This document shows positions 21,201 through 33,100 of a DNA stretch of 64,000 nt, piece after piece; position 1 is the stretch's first letter, and each line of letters opens with the position of its first letter. The stretch comes from Fragum whitleyi (lineage: Eukaryota; Mollusca; Bivalvia; Cardiida; Cardiidae): contig OX411543.1 of assembly GCA_948146395.1 (NCBI GenBank), positions 36,661,058-36,725,057 on the forward strand, given 5' to 3'. The notes beneath the pieces are model-generated. The model was not told the origin of the DNA. It worked only from the letters and a program-made list of their open reading frames with translations, and did no database searches. The position numbers and the translations under genes were made by a program.

Positions 21201-22920
21201 TTTAAGGGCTTTTTATGAAAATAAGCAAGTATAAGATCTGTTCTAGTAGTTATTGCAATCGTTAAATCTTATTTCATCTCGTAGACTCATGAAAATAATA
21301 CTATATTTACGCATAACATGAATGACCATCAAATGGTTCTAAAGGTTTTTGCAAAAGTACAAAAAAAACACACACAAAATATAACTCTTTCGAAATGCGT
21401 ATCAAGCACTCAGCAGATTAACATTTAAGATAATAATTATAATAATAAAAAAAAAACAAACAAACAAAATTACGACAATTGATCCAGAACTTCGTAAAAT
21501 GGGGTTTTCATGAAAACCTTAGAAAGTTTGACTATCAAAATAAAAACTATACAATAATTTAATGCAATATTTTTATAATAAATGAGAAAGTTTTTTTAAT
21601 GTGTGCAATCAAAAGCGATTGTAGAGAAGAGAAAAAAGTCTAAGACAAACACCCTACACGTAGGCGGAGAAGTCAGAACGTTAAATATGACGTCATCTTG
21701 ACTCTTTTCTACATGATCTCTGTTTACTCCGATGTATTTCTGTGCCTGAATAATTTAACTAACTTGCAGAAACAACTAACTGGCAGAAGGTATCAACACT
21801 CCCTTTGGAATCAAATTTGTGTAATATTTCTGTATGAATCGTATTAATTCTATTAAAGTGCAGACCCTAATGCTGGACCTTTATTTGGGAAAATAATGAA
21901 AACCAATTTCAACGAGTGTTTTTTTGTTGAAACTTCATTACAATGTATACCCTTCTAAATCCCCATTAAAAGCCTTGTCCTCTTTGAACATCCGGGGTAA
22001 CTTTAGAAAATGGTTCATTTTGCCTATAATTATATTTTCCCTATACCATTTTGAATTTTTGGGTTGGTGAATAACTTGGATGAGGAAAGAATATAAGAAT
22101 TAGAAGGTAATTTTATATATTGTTTTGGCGTCAGATCAATATTCTCTGGAATAATCAGTCTTATTTCAAATTATCCATGTCCGTAAAAAACTTTTACAAC
22201 CATGTTTGCATCTTATTTACTTCTGCCAAGAAATTTCAACTAACGTTTACGAATACTCTCAGAAGAAATATTGATGTAACAGATTTTAATTGTTTTTAAG
22301 CCTCCTCCGCCTTAGCACCTGTATGTTACTATGCCAACGAAATTTTAAGGCTGTCAAATATTGGTTTTAAAAATTATAACATTTATACCGTGCGAAGATA
22401 CTGAACTACACACTAAGTAAATTATACACCGAACAAGCTAGAAATGCGAAAGTTATGGGCCAATTTTACATATTTATGGATCAACCCTCGTATGACTATA
22501 ACCACTGCTTCGTCATCATCGAGTAACTGGCTTTATGTGAAAACTTTTTTTTCTTTTTACCTGTATATTATAATCTTGAAAGCATGGCTAAAAGCATTTG
22601 ATTTAAACCTGGCTATTCTTCAAATGACGCACTATCCTTAATAGAAATCATAGGACCGAGTAGTAAAGTTCTAACATGGATAGTATATGACTCTCAGGAA
22701 GATAGATACTGACTGTAATGGCAATTAATTTGCTCTTCTTAGGTGAAGACATTGATTAACAAAAGTCTTTAAATTCACAAGGAAGTATTAATACTTTTCT
22801 AAGAATTTCTGTCTGATTGGGCCTGCTTGAACACCTAACCGTTGAGCTCTTATATTAGTCTCATTAGAACTAGCATTTTTGAATAATGATTAACGCGTTT
22901 TTAACAGCTTTGCAAACACA
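21201..22920. other. AT-rich interval, nothing recognised
   Basis: About 1.7 kb with no repeat partner, RNA gene or recognisable coding frame. Confidence 0.4.
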
Positions 22921-23275
22921 CAGCGGAGTCTAGAGCTACTAGCCATGGGTTCCTTGATTTTCGCTTACCAGTACTTCTATGACGTGCTTTCCAGTTCTAA
23001 AGCTGCTACTCGAATATGGCTTAACGAGTATGAACCTGTTGATGGAAGAAACATTTACGTTAAGGGTAAGTGCCTACGTCGCGGATCGAATTAGAAACAC
23101 CTTAAATTAGAGTCTGGAGTAACCACATGCGATATGGCGGCACCAGTTTCACTATTCGAGCGTAAATCAGCTCATTGGTGAGAGACTAATACGAAAACTT
23201 TTTCAACGTGGTCGGGGATCGATCTGGGACTGCTCTGCAATGTGCTTCCCGGTACTGTGCAATGGCTGTGCTTGG
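22921..23275 (-). repeat. Family E SINE, strongly diverged
   Basis: Traces of the family in the right order: catgggttccttgattttcg (body), cagctcattggtgagagac-like sequence near 23170-23190, cgtggtcggggatcgatctg (B box on the minus strand) and gggactgctctgc. Internal insertions make it longer than the ~285 bp family length. Confidence 0.45.
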
Positions 23276-24539
23276 CCAGATACGTCAAATAACCTTTTTA
23301 CCTTCGATATCAAGTGATACTTAACAATAGACAATTACATGGTTAAAAGTATGTGTAATCAATCTCAACTACGGTTATCAAATTACACTATAATGCACTT
23401 TAGCTATACCAGAAATACCAGATGGTTAGACAAACAAACACATGGACATCAGCTAAAATTACCGTTATAATTAATACGGGACATCGAACGATTAAAGTAG
23501 AGATAAAAACGGCACGTTGGTGTCATCTTTGTACGTCTAACAAAGAGAATTCGCAAATTTGAAAATTAAAGGAAGAGTATCCGAATACACATCTATACGA
23601 AATTTGAAATCGCTCTGAAGTCGTACCTAGACACGCTAAGTCGGGCACCCCTAGTGCAAAAGTTATCTCATGATAGAAGCTTACCATAGACAAAAAATTG
23701 GCACTTTCGTCCGACGTGTCACGATCGACCCAATTTTTTTTTACATAAGAGCCTAGACTAAAATAAGAGTACTTTGCTTGTCCACTGAGTCGAGGTTTTC
23801 ATTCTTGTGCTTTCATTCCCCGGGGATCTTTGTTAATGAAAAGGGACACTATCCATTTAGAAGAGTCTATGATACATTCCATTATTCTAAGCTCTCCCTT
23901 CGACAAATTGCTCTATCTTTGGCTTAAATTTACACTTGAGAATGTACATTACCCTCTTATCCATTTTTTTATTCTTTGTCATGCGATGCATTCCAACACC
24001 AAATTTCAGAGACATTGACCAAAATCATTCACTTTTTTGCTCTAAAAATAGACTTCAAAGTTTGAAATATTTTTTCAATAATATCTCTATTCCTTCATAA
24101 ATTAAAACTACATAAAATAAAACATTCATGTATATTCAAATATGTGGATACTTCCCTGGCTTGTTATCCACTCACCATCAATCAAAAATGTTCCATTTTA
24201 TTATGCTAGGTCAGTCCTTATAATGATATTTAATAAGATTCATATAGATTTTAAAAATCTAAAACGCTAAAAAAATTCAATCCGCAAAAAAAATTATTAC
24301 GACAAATACTACACGACCATCTAAAAATAGACCAAACATACTGAATTTATCATGTAAACTGTGTATTGAGAGGTTGAATCCAGATTTTTAGTTAAACTTT
24401 ACACATAAGGTGTTATGATCAGATATTTATAGCACCGAATATAAGAAAATTGACTCACTTATGAAAGGATGCTGTATTAGCCAATACCAAACGGAAGTGA
24501 ATGAGGCAGAAAATAAAATAATACGTATTATGCGATCTG
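23276..24539. other. AT-rich interval, nothing recognised
   Basis: Apart from the segment near 23690-23735 that repeats (inverted) sequence at 20000-20050, no structure is seen. Confidence 0.4.
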
Positions 24540-24835
24540 AGCAAAATCGACCGGAGGCCGTCCGATGATCGGCCGATTAGTTGTCGATACATTTTTGTGT
24601 TCCTCAAATCTAAAAGACGTCGCCGACAACTCCGCAGGTTTAAACTTAAAGTTAAAACTCACCGATGCGTCACCGATCTCAGAAAAAAATCATCACTTAA
24701 TCGGGCGATTCATCGATCATTCGCCGACAAGTCGGAGACTAGTCGTTGATTTTATCACCGATTCCACAAAAAGACGTTTTTATCACCGATTCCACAAAAA
24801 GACGTTGCCCTTCATGCGCTGTTAGTGTCCTAAAA
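24540..24835. mobile_element. Family K 11-bp-phased element, copy 2
   Basis: Collinear with 20935-21200. Phased units are visible as tcgggcgattc, atcgatcattc, gccgacaagtc, ggagactagtc and gttgattttat. Near the right end a 27-bp unit beginning tttatcaccgattccacaaa is present twice in tandem at about 24752-24805. The frame at 24565-24825 runs through the repeat and is not a gene. Confidence 0.6.
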
Positions 24836-25726
24836 GGTTCTAAAGTAATTAGTGACAGCTGATATCCGCGGCAAAATTATTGTTTATCCTAGGGTAAGAA
24901 CGTTTTCTAAAATTACAGGTTGTTATTCATCAAAAGAGACTCAACTAAAAAAAAATCCAACCCATAACTACACCCCCCCCCCCCCCTCTCCCTTCGAAAA
25001 TAGTTATAGTCTCTTTGAGAGGTTAAACATCAAAACAGCAGGAAACTCTCGAGTTTTCCCTTATACGTGGGATTTCTGTATCCTGTACGCAGGACTGGTC
25101 ACCACCATATAAACCATTTATAGCAACCAAACAAAAATTTGACTGAAATAGTGTTGTTTCTTGTTTACTTTCCATTGTAAGTAGATTACTTTAAAATCTG
25201 CATAGAAAATCATTACGCGTTTTATATGATTAATAAGCAGACAACTCACCGTGCAATCACGCCACCCAAAGTTTATAACACTAAAAATAAACAAAGATGA
25301 AATATGATTTGAAATCTTGATCAAATAAATTCATCTCGTACCTCGATAATGGATTTTTGCAAAATATTGCAAATTACACATTTTAAAAAAACAACGAGGA
25401 TTTAGTTCAAACTATTTTAAAGGCATAATTATACATATTTTATTATTTGGGTTATTGAGAGGCACACACAAAACAATCAAAGGCCTGGAAGGCCTTAAAT
25501 GCAGTCAGGACAGAACCACATTAAGTGTATTGAGATCCTTCAAAATTCGAGGAAATGATTTCATTTGTAGTTAAGATACGTCGACGACCGAACGTTAAGA
25601 AAACAGCGAGAATATATAGTAAAAACTACAATCTAAAAAAAAAACTATATGTTTTACTTAGAGTTGGTGTTATGTCCCACCTTCCCCCATTTCGACACGG
25701 CGTGCCGAGGGGACTATGTAGAAATA
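24836..25726. other. AT-rich interval with a poly(C) run
   Basis: Holds a poly(C) run near 24972-24987. No repeat family or gene recognised. Confidence 0.4.
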
Positions 25727-25740
25727 TATGTGAAAGCTGA

Positions 25741-26028
25741 TTGATTGTTGATTGATTGAATGGAGTTTAACGCCGCTTTCAACATTTTGTTCAGTTATAT
25801 CGCGGCGGCTGGAGAACCTAACTATGGTTTCCTGGTATTTCTCTCACCAGTACAACCACTACATCCTTTCCTAGCCAGCTGCTATCTCACATAGGTGACA
25901 GGTCTACGATTATCAATCCATTGGTGAGAGACAAATAGTCGGAAAGAATGAGTGCCACCGTCGGGGATCGAACCCGGGACCCCTAGATTGACAGTCCGAC
26001 GCGCTACAAACTGCGGTATGACGGCTTT
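25741..26028 (-). repeat. Family E tRNA-derived SINE, complete, with target-site duplication
   Basis: The element is flanked by an exact 14-bp direct repeat, tatgtgaaagctga, at 25727-25740 and 26029-26042. On the minus strand it begins with a tRNA-like head (gccgtcataccgcagtttgt, box A-like tagcgcgtcgg, box B ggttcgatccc). Next come the body (cactcattctttccgac, tcgtagacct, ggttctccagccgccgcgat) and the tail side with gaaagcggcgttaaac, then short caatcaat repeats where poly(A) would be. RNA polymerase III would transcribe it. Its mobility would depend on a LINE partner not visible here. Confidence 0.9.
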
Positions 26029-26576
26029 TATGTGAAAGCTGAAGAATGAAGAGTAGAATAAATTGAACTAAGTTAGATTCCTTCGGAAAGAAGTGTTATT
26101 CAATGATAACACATACGATTTTGCAGAATATTGTCGCACTGGAAGACAGTGAAATCTAAATCATCAAGCATATTTTTCGAATTACGACGAGGATTCTCCA
26201 TCTAGGTCTTCAGCCAATAATACACTGTAGCTGGGAAAACTCGTATTCTAGAGAAAACAAGGCCTGATGGAATACCAGTATCGAGAATACCAGTATCGCG
26301 AAAGATAATCCAAGCTAAAACTGGCACAAAATTATACTTTATATTGTTTTCAATTTTTCCTCTTTGTTCATAACATTGAGTAAGATCATCCTTGAAATGG
26401 ATAATGAATTCATCTTCAGTTTTACCCCTTTTGCGAAAAACTTTAGGTGTTGCCTTTTAGCTGATGTGATGAAATCAAAGATTGGTTGGGGTCAAGCAGA
26501 GGCCAATCTGTAACTTGCATTATATACAAGCTAGTAGAAATAACACTACAGATTAAGAAGCCATGACTTAAGTGAA

Positions 26577-26655
26577 ATGTTTCGACTCTGGTCAGGTCGT
26601 GCAGTAATATTCTTCTCACACTTTCCCATTGGTCCCTTTTAGCGCGGCGATCACA
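26577..26655. mobile_element. Family A MITE, right-end fragment
   Basis: gtttcgactctggtcaggtc leads into cccattggtcccttttagcg and gatcaca, the family A right end with the cgtgacggg stretch mutated. The left part is absent. Confidence 0.55.
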
Positions 26656-29250
26656 ATTATCATTTCTACTTCCGCTGGAAGTAAGTATTTTTTCTGTTTT
26701 TTTAATGTATGTAAATTCAACGATTTTTGTTTTCGTTTTGAATTAAACGTCAGCCTAAATCGCTCGAAATCTTTAAATTACATATATTGAATTTAGCAGA
26801 TAGATACAGTTGTAATAAATGTGTTATTATCTACGCATGTGATCACACCCGCTAAAATTAAAGTAAATTAGATGCAAATATACGTTCTCATTTTTATTGC
26901 TCATATTCTAAAACTAATTATACGTAGTTTATAATTTTTGGAGGAATTCGTGGATACAATCACGAGTGAATTTAGCCCAGTTTCCTCTCATTGATTACAG
27001 AAACGGAGAAAATACTGCAATTTTCAAATGTAACGAAAACATAAAGAAATGGTTCGAAACAATTATGCCTACTTTAGAGATGTTGAGGGACACGGGAACT
27101 TCGTACAAAAAGCAGAAGATAAAAAGGATTTTAAAAACGTCTTCCCTAAATTTCAGAACAGTGAATCGTTTTGAAACATTAGCGAAAATAATACAACTAA
27201 AAGTGCAGCATGGCTTGATAGATGTATGGATTGGTGGATGGGTGGATTGATGGATGGATAAAAGCATCTTGACCAGGACCTTAAATATTACTAAGTGAGT
27301 GGAAGATGATACGATCAGATGATTCCACAATGAATTTCCGTCTACCGAATTCTTTGACCTTGGGAATTCTGAGGCATGATTCGGAACTTATTGTGTAATG
27401 AACATGGAATGTATCCGCTACGATAGAAGGCTCTTGTAAATAAGTAGGTGACGTTTCATTAAATACGTGACATAGAACTATTTGATTTCGCGTTTCACCC
27501 GGTAACTAATTAAGCCCAACAAAATGGTCAGTGGAAATATGACGTCGACAATCTAAATTGAGTTCAAATTTGACCATTTTTTCTGTGTTATATGAAGCCT
27601 TGGTGTAAGTGTTTAGATAATAAAATTCCAGACAGAACAACATAGTCAATATGGTATTGTGAAGGCTACATAACTAGGAGGTTTTCTTTTTTTCAAGAGC
27701 GGGCCGATAAGAATTTATTTTTTCTGTATAAATATTTAAATATTGTATTAAATTAACGTAAAGTGAAAGAATTCATAGATTCATAATCTTAGGCCTGATT
27801 TAACCAGAACCCCAATTATTTTACCACTAATTTAAGCCTGACTGGATTCCAGGAGTCATGTGTAAACAAATTAAAATGGGCCTTGTTCAACTCATTCGTT
27901 CTATTTTAACACAGACTGCATATAAATTTAAAGTCAGCCAGTCAGTCAGCCACGTTTATTCAGTTTACGAATCAATCATTTTTAAACTTCTATCAAGAGA
28001 ATTGCAATTGATGTGCATCTAATTGTTCCTTTGAGACAAATACTATGCTTGATTTTCTAGAGAAAATCATTTTAAATGTAGCATATATTACACTCTTTAA
28101 TTGCTAAATAAAAATTTATGTGGCAATGTTCTATTCATTTGTACATGAAATGACCATACTCTAAATGATATTGTAGAAACAGCATTTTTGATTTATTTTG
28201 ATAATCATTTTACACAATACAAACTGTCTCTCTAGGTAGCATTTATTACTTGTCACCCAAAATTATTAAAGAGGCGCATCTCTGGATACAGACAGTGGCG
28301 GAAATCAACTTTAAAGCATTGATCTAGATTTAACAAAGTGCTTTGGTGTAGAATCTCATGGACAATTAGTCAAAATATGACCCAAGGGTTCTTATTATTA
28401 TTTGTGACATGAATATTTAAAAGTGGGTAGCCCTATGACAAATTACCCTAACAAAAACCAACGTGATGCTGAAGTCGGTAGTTTAATGGACATTTATGAA
28501 CTTTACCATTAAAAGCTTCACAATCATTAAAAAAAACATCACCAATATGTCTAGAAATCAGGAAATATAGTGTATGCGACAAAATCACTGTTTTCTCACT
28601 CATTGCATCATGCCTTTTATTTAAAGACAACAAACTTGATTGACCTTTTTATTTTTGTTTTAAGAAAATCCCGCGAAATTTCCTGAGAAATAGTCTTTCT
28701 TAAGGCTGTAAAAAACATTCAACGTATGTATAAGGAAAAATTATCATTAACGAAACATACTATCAATTAACTTTAACTAAATTGCGGTTAATTGCTATTA
28801 CAAGAAACAAACACAAAAATCGTGATATGACAGTTTTATTGCATGGTTTATTTAAAGTAACCGTTCTCTAATTTTCCCCACTGGCCGGAGGGCTAACAAA
28901 CAATATCCACAGGGGCAGTAATTGAAATCTGTGTAGTTTGCTGTGAAATTCAAAAGTAACGTATTTAATTCAATGACATGCCTTGGAGAGGGATTCATTT
29001 ACCAAGTGTTGATATAAGTTTGCTCAATATACATTCAGCAACACAAATTTTGGTACGAAACGATCATTTTTTGTCATTGGAACTCTTCCCTTTGCTGTAC
29101 AAATCTAAAATCTGGTCTTTAAATTTTGATGGGCAAGTAACTTTGAAGTTACGCATCTCACAAACGCCCCGCTTGTCAGAGTGCTATAAAGACGACACTT
29201 GATTGCGCTAGAATAAAAATAAAGACTTTGATGCATTGTCTTTGAATGCG
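26656..29250. other. AT-rich interval; one unassigned frame and a GGAT repeat
   Basis: A plus-strand frame at 26966-27250 (94 codons) is free of repeats in its first 75 codons (for example NIKKWFETIMPTLEMLRDTG). It runs into an imperfect ggat/ggtggatg minisatellite at about 27220-27260. I do not recognise it and give it low odds of being an exon. The rest shows nothing. Confidence 0.3.
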
Positions 29251-29520
29251 TGCTACAGGACATTCTTAATTAACTGGAGCAGAGTGAAATCGCAACACAA
29301 TGGCCTAGAACACCGAAGGTCGATATACGCGGAGGAAAAGCGTGCACAAAACAGTCGCTTTGGTATTGCTATGGGACAAGATTGTAGATAGAGTGTCGTG
29401 AAACGCCGTAGAAACGCCAAACCTGAGTGTCCACAACGCCGCGGTGGCACTGCGATTTCGCAGTAAAGGTGCAGATTTCACAGTAAAAGTGCAGTAAAAT
29501 GCTGTAGAAAGACAGAGGTC
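29251..29520. mobile_element. 11-bp-phased element with an ACGCC/GCAGT core
   Basis: A GC-rich island. acgccgt, acgccaa and acgccgc start at 29403, 29414 and 29436. The intervening and following 11-bp slots (29425, 29447, 29458, 29469, 29480, 29491) hold related words such as tcgcagt, gtgcaga and gcagtaa. The termini are not identified. It resembles families J and K in period but not in core. Confidence 0.5.
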
Positions 29521-29802
29521 CTTTAACTACTATATGCGTAATTTCTCTTTATATCTACAGATTGGCTGTTGATCGGATGTGGCAGCGCACTCATATTTGA
29601 CTGTATTGATGCAATATAATTGTCAAAAATTACTTTTTATCGAGATTCGATAATTGAATTCAACCAACGAATTTATTACCGAACAATATTTGCAAATTAT
29701 TTTTTTTTCGAATATACCTCATTTTATAGCCCACCTGTGATATTTATTATATAGCGTAAAAAAAGATGTTATTATCTACAGCGGACCAGTAGCATAGACA
29801 TA

Positions 29803-30024
29803 TGTGACCCGTCACGCGAAAAGAGACTCCTTTAAAGAAATATATTGAAAAAGAGATTTGGTTCATCATAGGTGAACCAGAGGGTGAATTTTGAAAACAA
29901 CTGTATGAGGAGTTAGAGTAACCATTCCAGGTTCAGAAAATTAGCTCAGTGTGAAAAGTCGCGCAGTCTGTCTTTGGGCGAAACTTTACGCACTACCCAG
30001 ATGAACCCTTTTTGCGTCTAGTAA
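29803..30024. mobile_element. Family A MITE
   Basis: Left end tgtgacccgtcacgcgaaaa exact. The interior keeps aaaaagagatttggttcatc and gtcgcgcagtctg. The right end (gatgaaccctttttgcgtct) is damaged. Confidence 0.8.
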
Positions 30025-30332
30025 TAAATTTTATCAACTTCATCCTTTCAATTAAATCAGGAACTATAGCTTGCCCAACAAACTAAAACCTTTCCACCCA
30101 TTAAAACAGTTAAAACAAACAAATACACAAACAAAACATCGAGATCATTTTGAAAAAAAAAATAATAATAAAAGAAAAACAAAACGCATTAGTCATATAG
30201 AAAGGTCCAAATGACAAATTCCAACGTTAAAATTCTTCCATCATATTGAAAACTTCTCCATTGCAGTACAGAACCAACAAAAAGTGTTTTTGTTGTCAAT
30301 CGAAAGATGTTGAGTTGTTATCCAGCTTCAAA

Positions 30333-30790
30333 GGTATAATTCAGTACCGACGCTTGTATGTACCCCCTATGGAAGCCTGTATGTACCCCCCTAGTGCGGA
30401 CATAAACTGGTATCTCAAGACGTATTAAACTCTACTCGTTGTCAAAATTACGATGACAGTCGATAAATATACCGACATGTTGTCCAAATTTGTGTCTTTC
30501 TACTATCCTACACATAGAAGACTTGCCCAAATGAACCCATGCATCTTTTACGAATAACATGGATGTCGACATTTTTATGTCGTATTGTACACAGGAAGAA
30601 AAAAAGTCGTCTTAATTTTAACAGGTGACAAGGCGTCCAAAAGATGTCGACGTCCATGTTCTTTGTAATGAATGTATTTGTTCATAGTAATTTGGACAAC
30701 TTGTAGAGTTTACTACGTCTTTATAGACCAGTTTATGTCCTCAGAAGGGGGATACATATACGCTTCGGTAACCCCCCTAGTGCAGACATA
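30333..30790. mobile_element. Family P palindromic element
   Basis: The left arm carries gtatgtacccccctagtgcg, gacataaactgg, aagacgtattaaactctac and ataacatggatgtcgac. The right arm carries their complements in reverse order (gtcgacgtccatgttcttt, gtagagtttactacgtcttt, ccagtttatgtcc, ccccctagtgcagacata). The centre, around 30590-30620, contains ggaagaaaaaaagtcg. A left-arm copy recurs at 35678-35850. The 60-codon frame at 30246-30428 has no meaning here. Confidence 0.7.
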
Positions 30791-31458
30791 TAGTCCAGTC
30801 AAACTAAGACTAAAACAGGGTCAACCTGGACAAAATTAGAACAGAAATGAAACCTTTGGTAAAGTGCTCTGAAAGTACCCACCTTTCCATAGAAAAAAAT
30901 ATAAAACAATCCTTTCGTTGCGATTTGAGTAATTTTGGGTCAAAAAATGGGTTTTTTGATGAAAAATGAGGAAAATTGGAATTTTGTAGTTTTTGAAGAA
31001 ATAATGATATTTATGATGTTGAAATGTGAGAAAATGTTACTTAACTCGAATTTGATGGGTAGAAATATTTAATTTAGCAGAAAACCATCAAAAAAGTATT
31101 TTTTATGATTTTTTGCGGGGGGGGGGTCGAAGGGGGGGGGGGGTCATTATTGCTGGTATCACAGCATTCAATATGTCAATAGATAAATTTTATTTCAGAA
31201 TATTCAGATTAATTGAATCGGATGAATGTTGGTTGCTCCTTTCAGGAAATTCTAAATTATACACAATAATGGTGCACCTGACCATATCTTCCTGGTATTT
31301 CTTGTACTAGTATGGTAATCATTTCCACCCCGAGTCATCAGCTCCTGGTCCCATGATTATCATTCGTAAATGATGCATCCATTAGAACACAACATCAACG
31401 AAAGGTACTCTTCAAATGAAGGAAATTTAAACCAACTAATATAACATGTTTTTTTAGT
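30791..31458. repeat. Left arm of a long inverted repeat
   Basis: Reverse-complement matches run along the whole of 35022-35668. Examples are tagtccagtcaaa, caatcctttcgttgcgattt, gaaatgtgagaaaatgttac, gcaccttaac/ctgaccatatcttcctgg, ccgagtcatcagctcctggt and cttcaaatgaaggaaattta. The poly(G) tracts at about 31119-31143 sit opposite the poly(C) tract at about 35340-35352. The Tc1 element enters at the inner end, and the pairing resumes beyond it at 33056-33100. Confidence 0.8.
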
Positions 31459-31463
31459 TCATA

Positions 31464-33054
31464 TACTACTTAAAGTTTGCTAAGCACCAAACTTTTTAAA
31501 CTTTTTCTCTGTCCTACAGGAGCTGATTTAAAAAAAAAACCATCCGAGTTTATGTTTAAAATTATACTATAATGTATTGACAAGATATCTAATGTTTACA
31601 TTACCAAATTTGACAAGCAATTTTCTCGCGAGTCTCAAGCAAAATGAGGAACCCCGGTTTCCTACCTTTCCTTTCTCATTTTCTACATGTACAGGTTTCG
31701 GGTAGATGCTTAGTTTCTGTTTTGCGGTACTTTATTGAATTTTAAGTTGTTACTCATGGCAAATCCAAATGTTGCACGACATTTATCTGTCGATCAATTG
31801 TGGCGTGTTGTAGGTATGGTGGAGCAAGGGGCTTCCCACCGTGATGTTGGCATGGTACTGGGGTTACACCATACTGTTGTAGCCAGAGCTTGAGTACGAT
31901 ACAAACAGTATGGTACACCTGTGAGGAAACATGGTCGAGGTAGGAGTAGAATTACCTGCGTCGCAGAAGACCATTTTTGGTAACCCAAGTCTGAAGGAAC
32001 AGGTTTGCCTTGGCAACGCAGCTACGTTTCGACCTTCAAAACGCCTCGGGAGTGCAAATTTCGAATCAAACCACGCGAACTCGGCTGCATGAGCATAACC
32101 TGAGGTCAAAAAGTCAATGTATTCGTATTCCGCTGTCCAGATTTAATTGTCGGCGTCGGTTAACATTGGCATTGGACCATGATGGCTGGCGCATAAGACG
32201 ATGGAGCCCCATGCTCTTCACGGACGATTCCAGGTTATGCCATGACTACACTGATAGGCGGGCTAGGGTGAAGGGAAGGCCGGGGGAAAGGCTTCATGCA
32301 GCAAACAGTGCTGAGCACGGTCTTTATGGGGGGGGGGGGGGGGGGTCCATCGTGGTTTGGGTTGGGATCAGCTGTGATTGGCGGACTGGTCTTGTTATTT
32401 TAGAAAGAGGTACTCTTACAGCTCGTAGGTACATTGATGAAATCCTCAATACCCACGTAAATTTTTACGCTGGTGCTATTAGGGATGGATTCATTTTAAT
32501 GGAATATAATGCCCGTCCACACACGGCCCGTATAGTCCAAGATAATCACCAAGAAGAGGGCATTCCACGTCTTGACTGGCCGGCTCGCTCACCGGACTTA
32601 AATCCGATAGAGCAAATGTGGAATGAGCTACAGGTCCGAGTTTCGTCTCGCCAGGTCAAGCCAAGGACACTCCAGGAGCTCAGCCAGATCCTTAGAGAAG
32701 AATGGTCTGTTATCCCCCAAAGAATAATCCAGAACTATGCAGAGGTACTGTCAGGCTGTTATTGACAGTGCTGGCTCTCATACTCGTTATTGAACGAAAT
32801 GCAATTGAAAGAACACATTTTCTTTGGTCAAATTCGATTTTTTTTAATTTTCAAGAAAATATACCGATTTCTAGGGTCTCTCTGTTTGGTCTACAATTTA
32901 AGTCTTCTTATCATTATAAAACGTTATTTTCTTCTAAAAATTTGATAAACTAATAACACTCGACCATTTTCCATTATTCTTATAATCAAATTTCATTTTT
33001 TCCTGAAATCATACTATAAAAAAGTTTCTGTGCTTAGCAAACTTTGAGTAGTAT
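31464..33054 (+). mobile_element. Tc1-type DNA transposon inserted in the inverted-repeat arm
   Basis: About 1.59 kb with inverted ends. The left reads tactacttaaagtttgctaa and gcaccaaac. The right reads the complement, gtgcttagcaaactttgagt and agtata, each next to TA, the expected target. It contains a decayed transposase at 31756-32764. The same end sequence marks the second copy at 54398. Confidence 0.85.
31756..32764 (+). pseudogene. Tc1/mariner-superfamily transposase, inactivated
   Basis: The N-terminal part from ATG 31756 reads MANPNVARHLSVDQLWRVVG and shows a helix-turn-helix-like region (EQGASHRDVGMVLGLHHTVV). A stop follows at 31891, and a frame change is needed before 32010. The next frame gives the second DNA-binding part (TRTRLHEHNLRSKS, then RRRLTLALDH). 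The catalytic region includes FTDDSRL (first Asp), MEYNARPHTA (the second Asp, expected in DNARPH, is replaced by Tyr) and DWPARSPDLNPIEQMWNEL (third acidic residue, Glu, present). A run of 18 G at 32328-32345 lengthens the Gly stretch GLYGGGGGG. The combined length, about 335 codons, is usual for Tc1 transposases. It would have cut and pasted its own element, but it cannot be active as it stands. Confidence 0.88.
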
Positions 33055-33055
33055 A

Positions 33056-33100
33056 TAGATCTACAACCTTTTTCCAGCGGCAACAAGTTTTTTTTTAAAC
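33056..33100. repeat. Inner continuation of the left inverted-repeat arm
   Basis: agatctacaacctttttcca and gcggcaacaag pairs with the reverse complement of 34935-34975 (tctacaaccttttcccaact, then gcaacacg). This shows that the Tc1 element inserted inside an existing arm. Confidence 0.7.

Noticed and set aside
27220..27260. Repeated ggat/ggtggatg words taken as a CRISPR-like or satellite array
   Set aside because: Only about 40 bp of imperfect tetranucleotide; a simple microsatellite.
30246..30428. A 60-codon Cys-containing frame (KKCFCCQSKDVE)
   Set aside because: It runs into the arm of the family P palindrome, with no conserved zinc-finger spacing.
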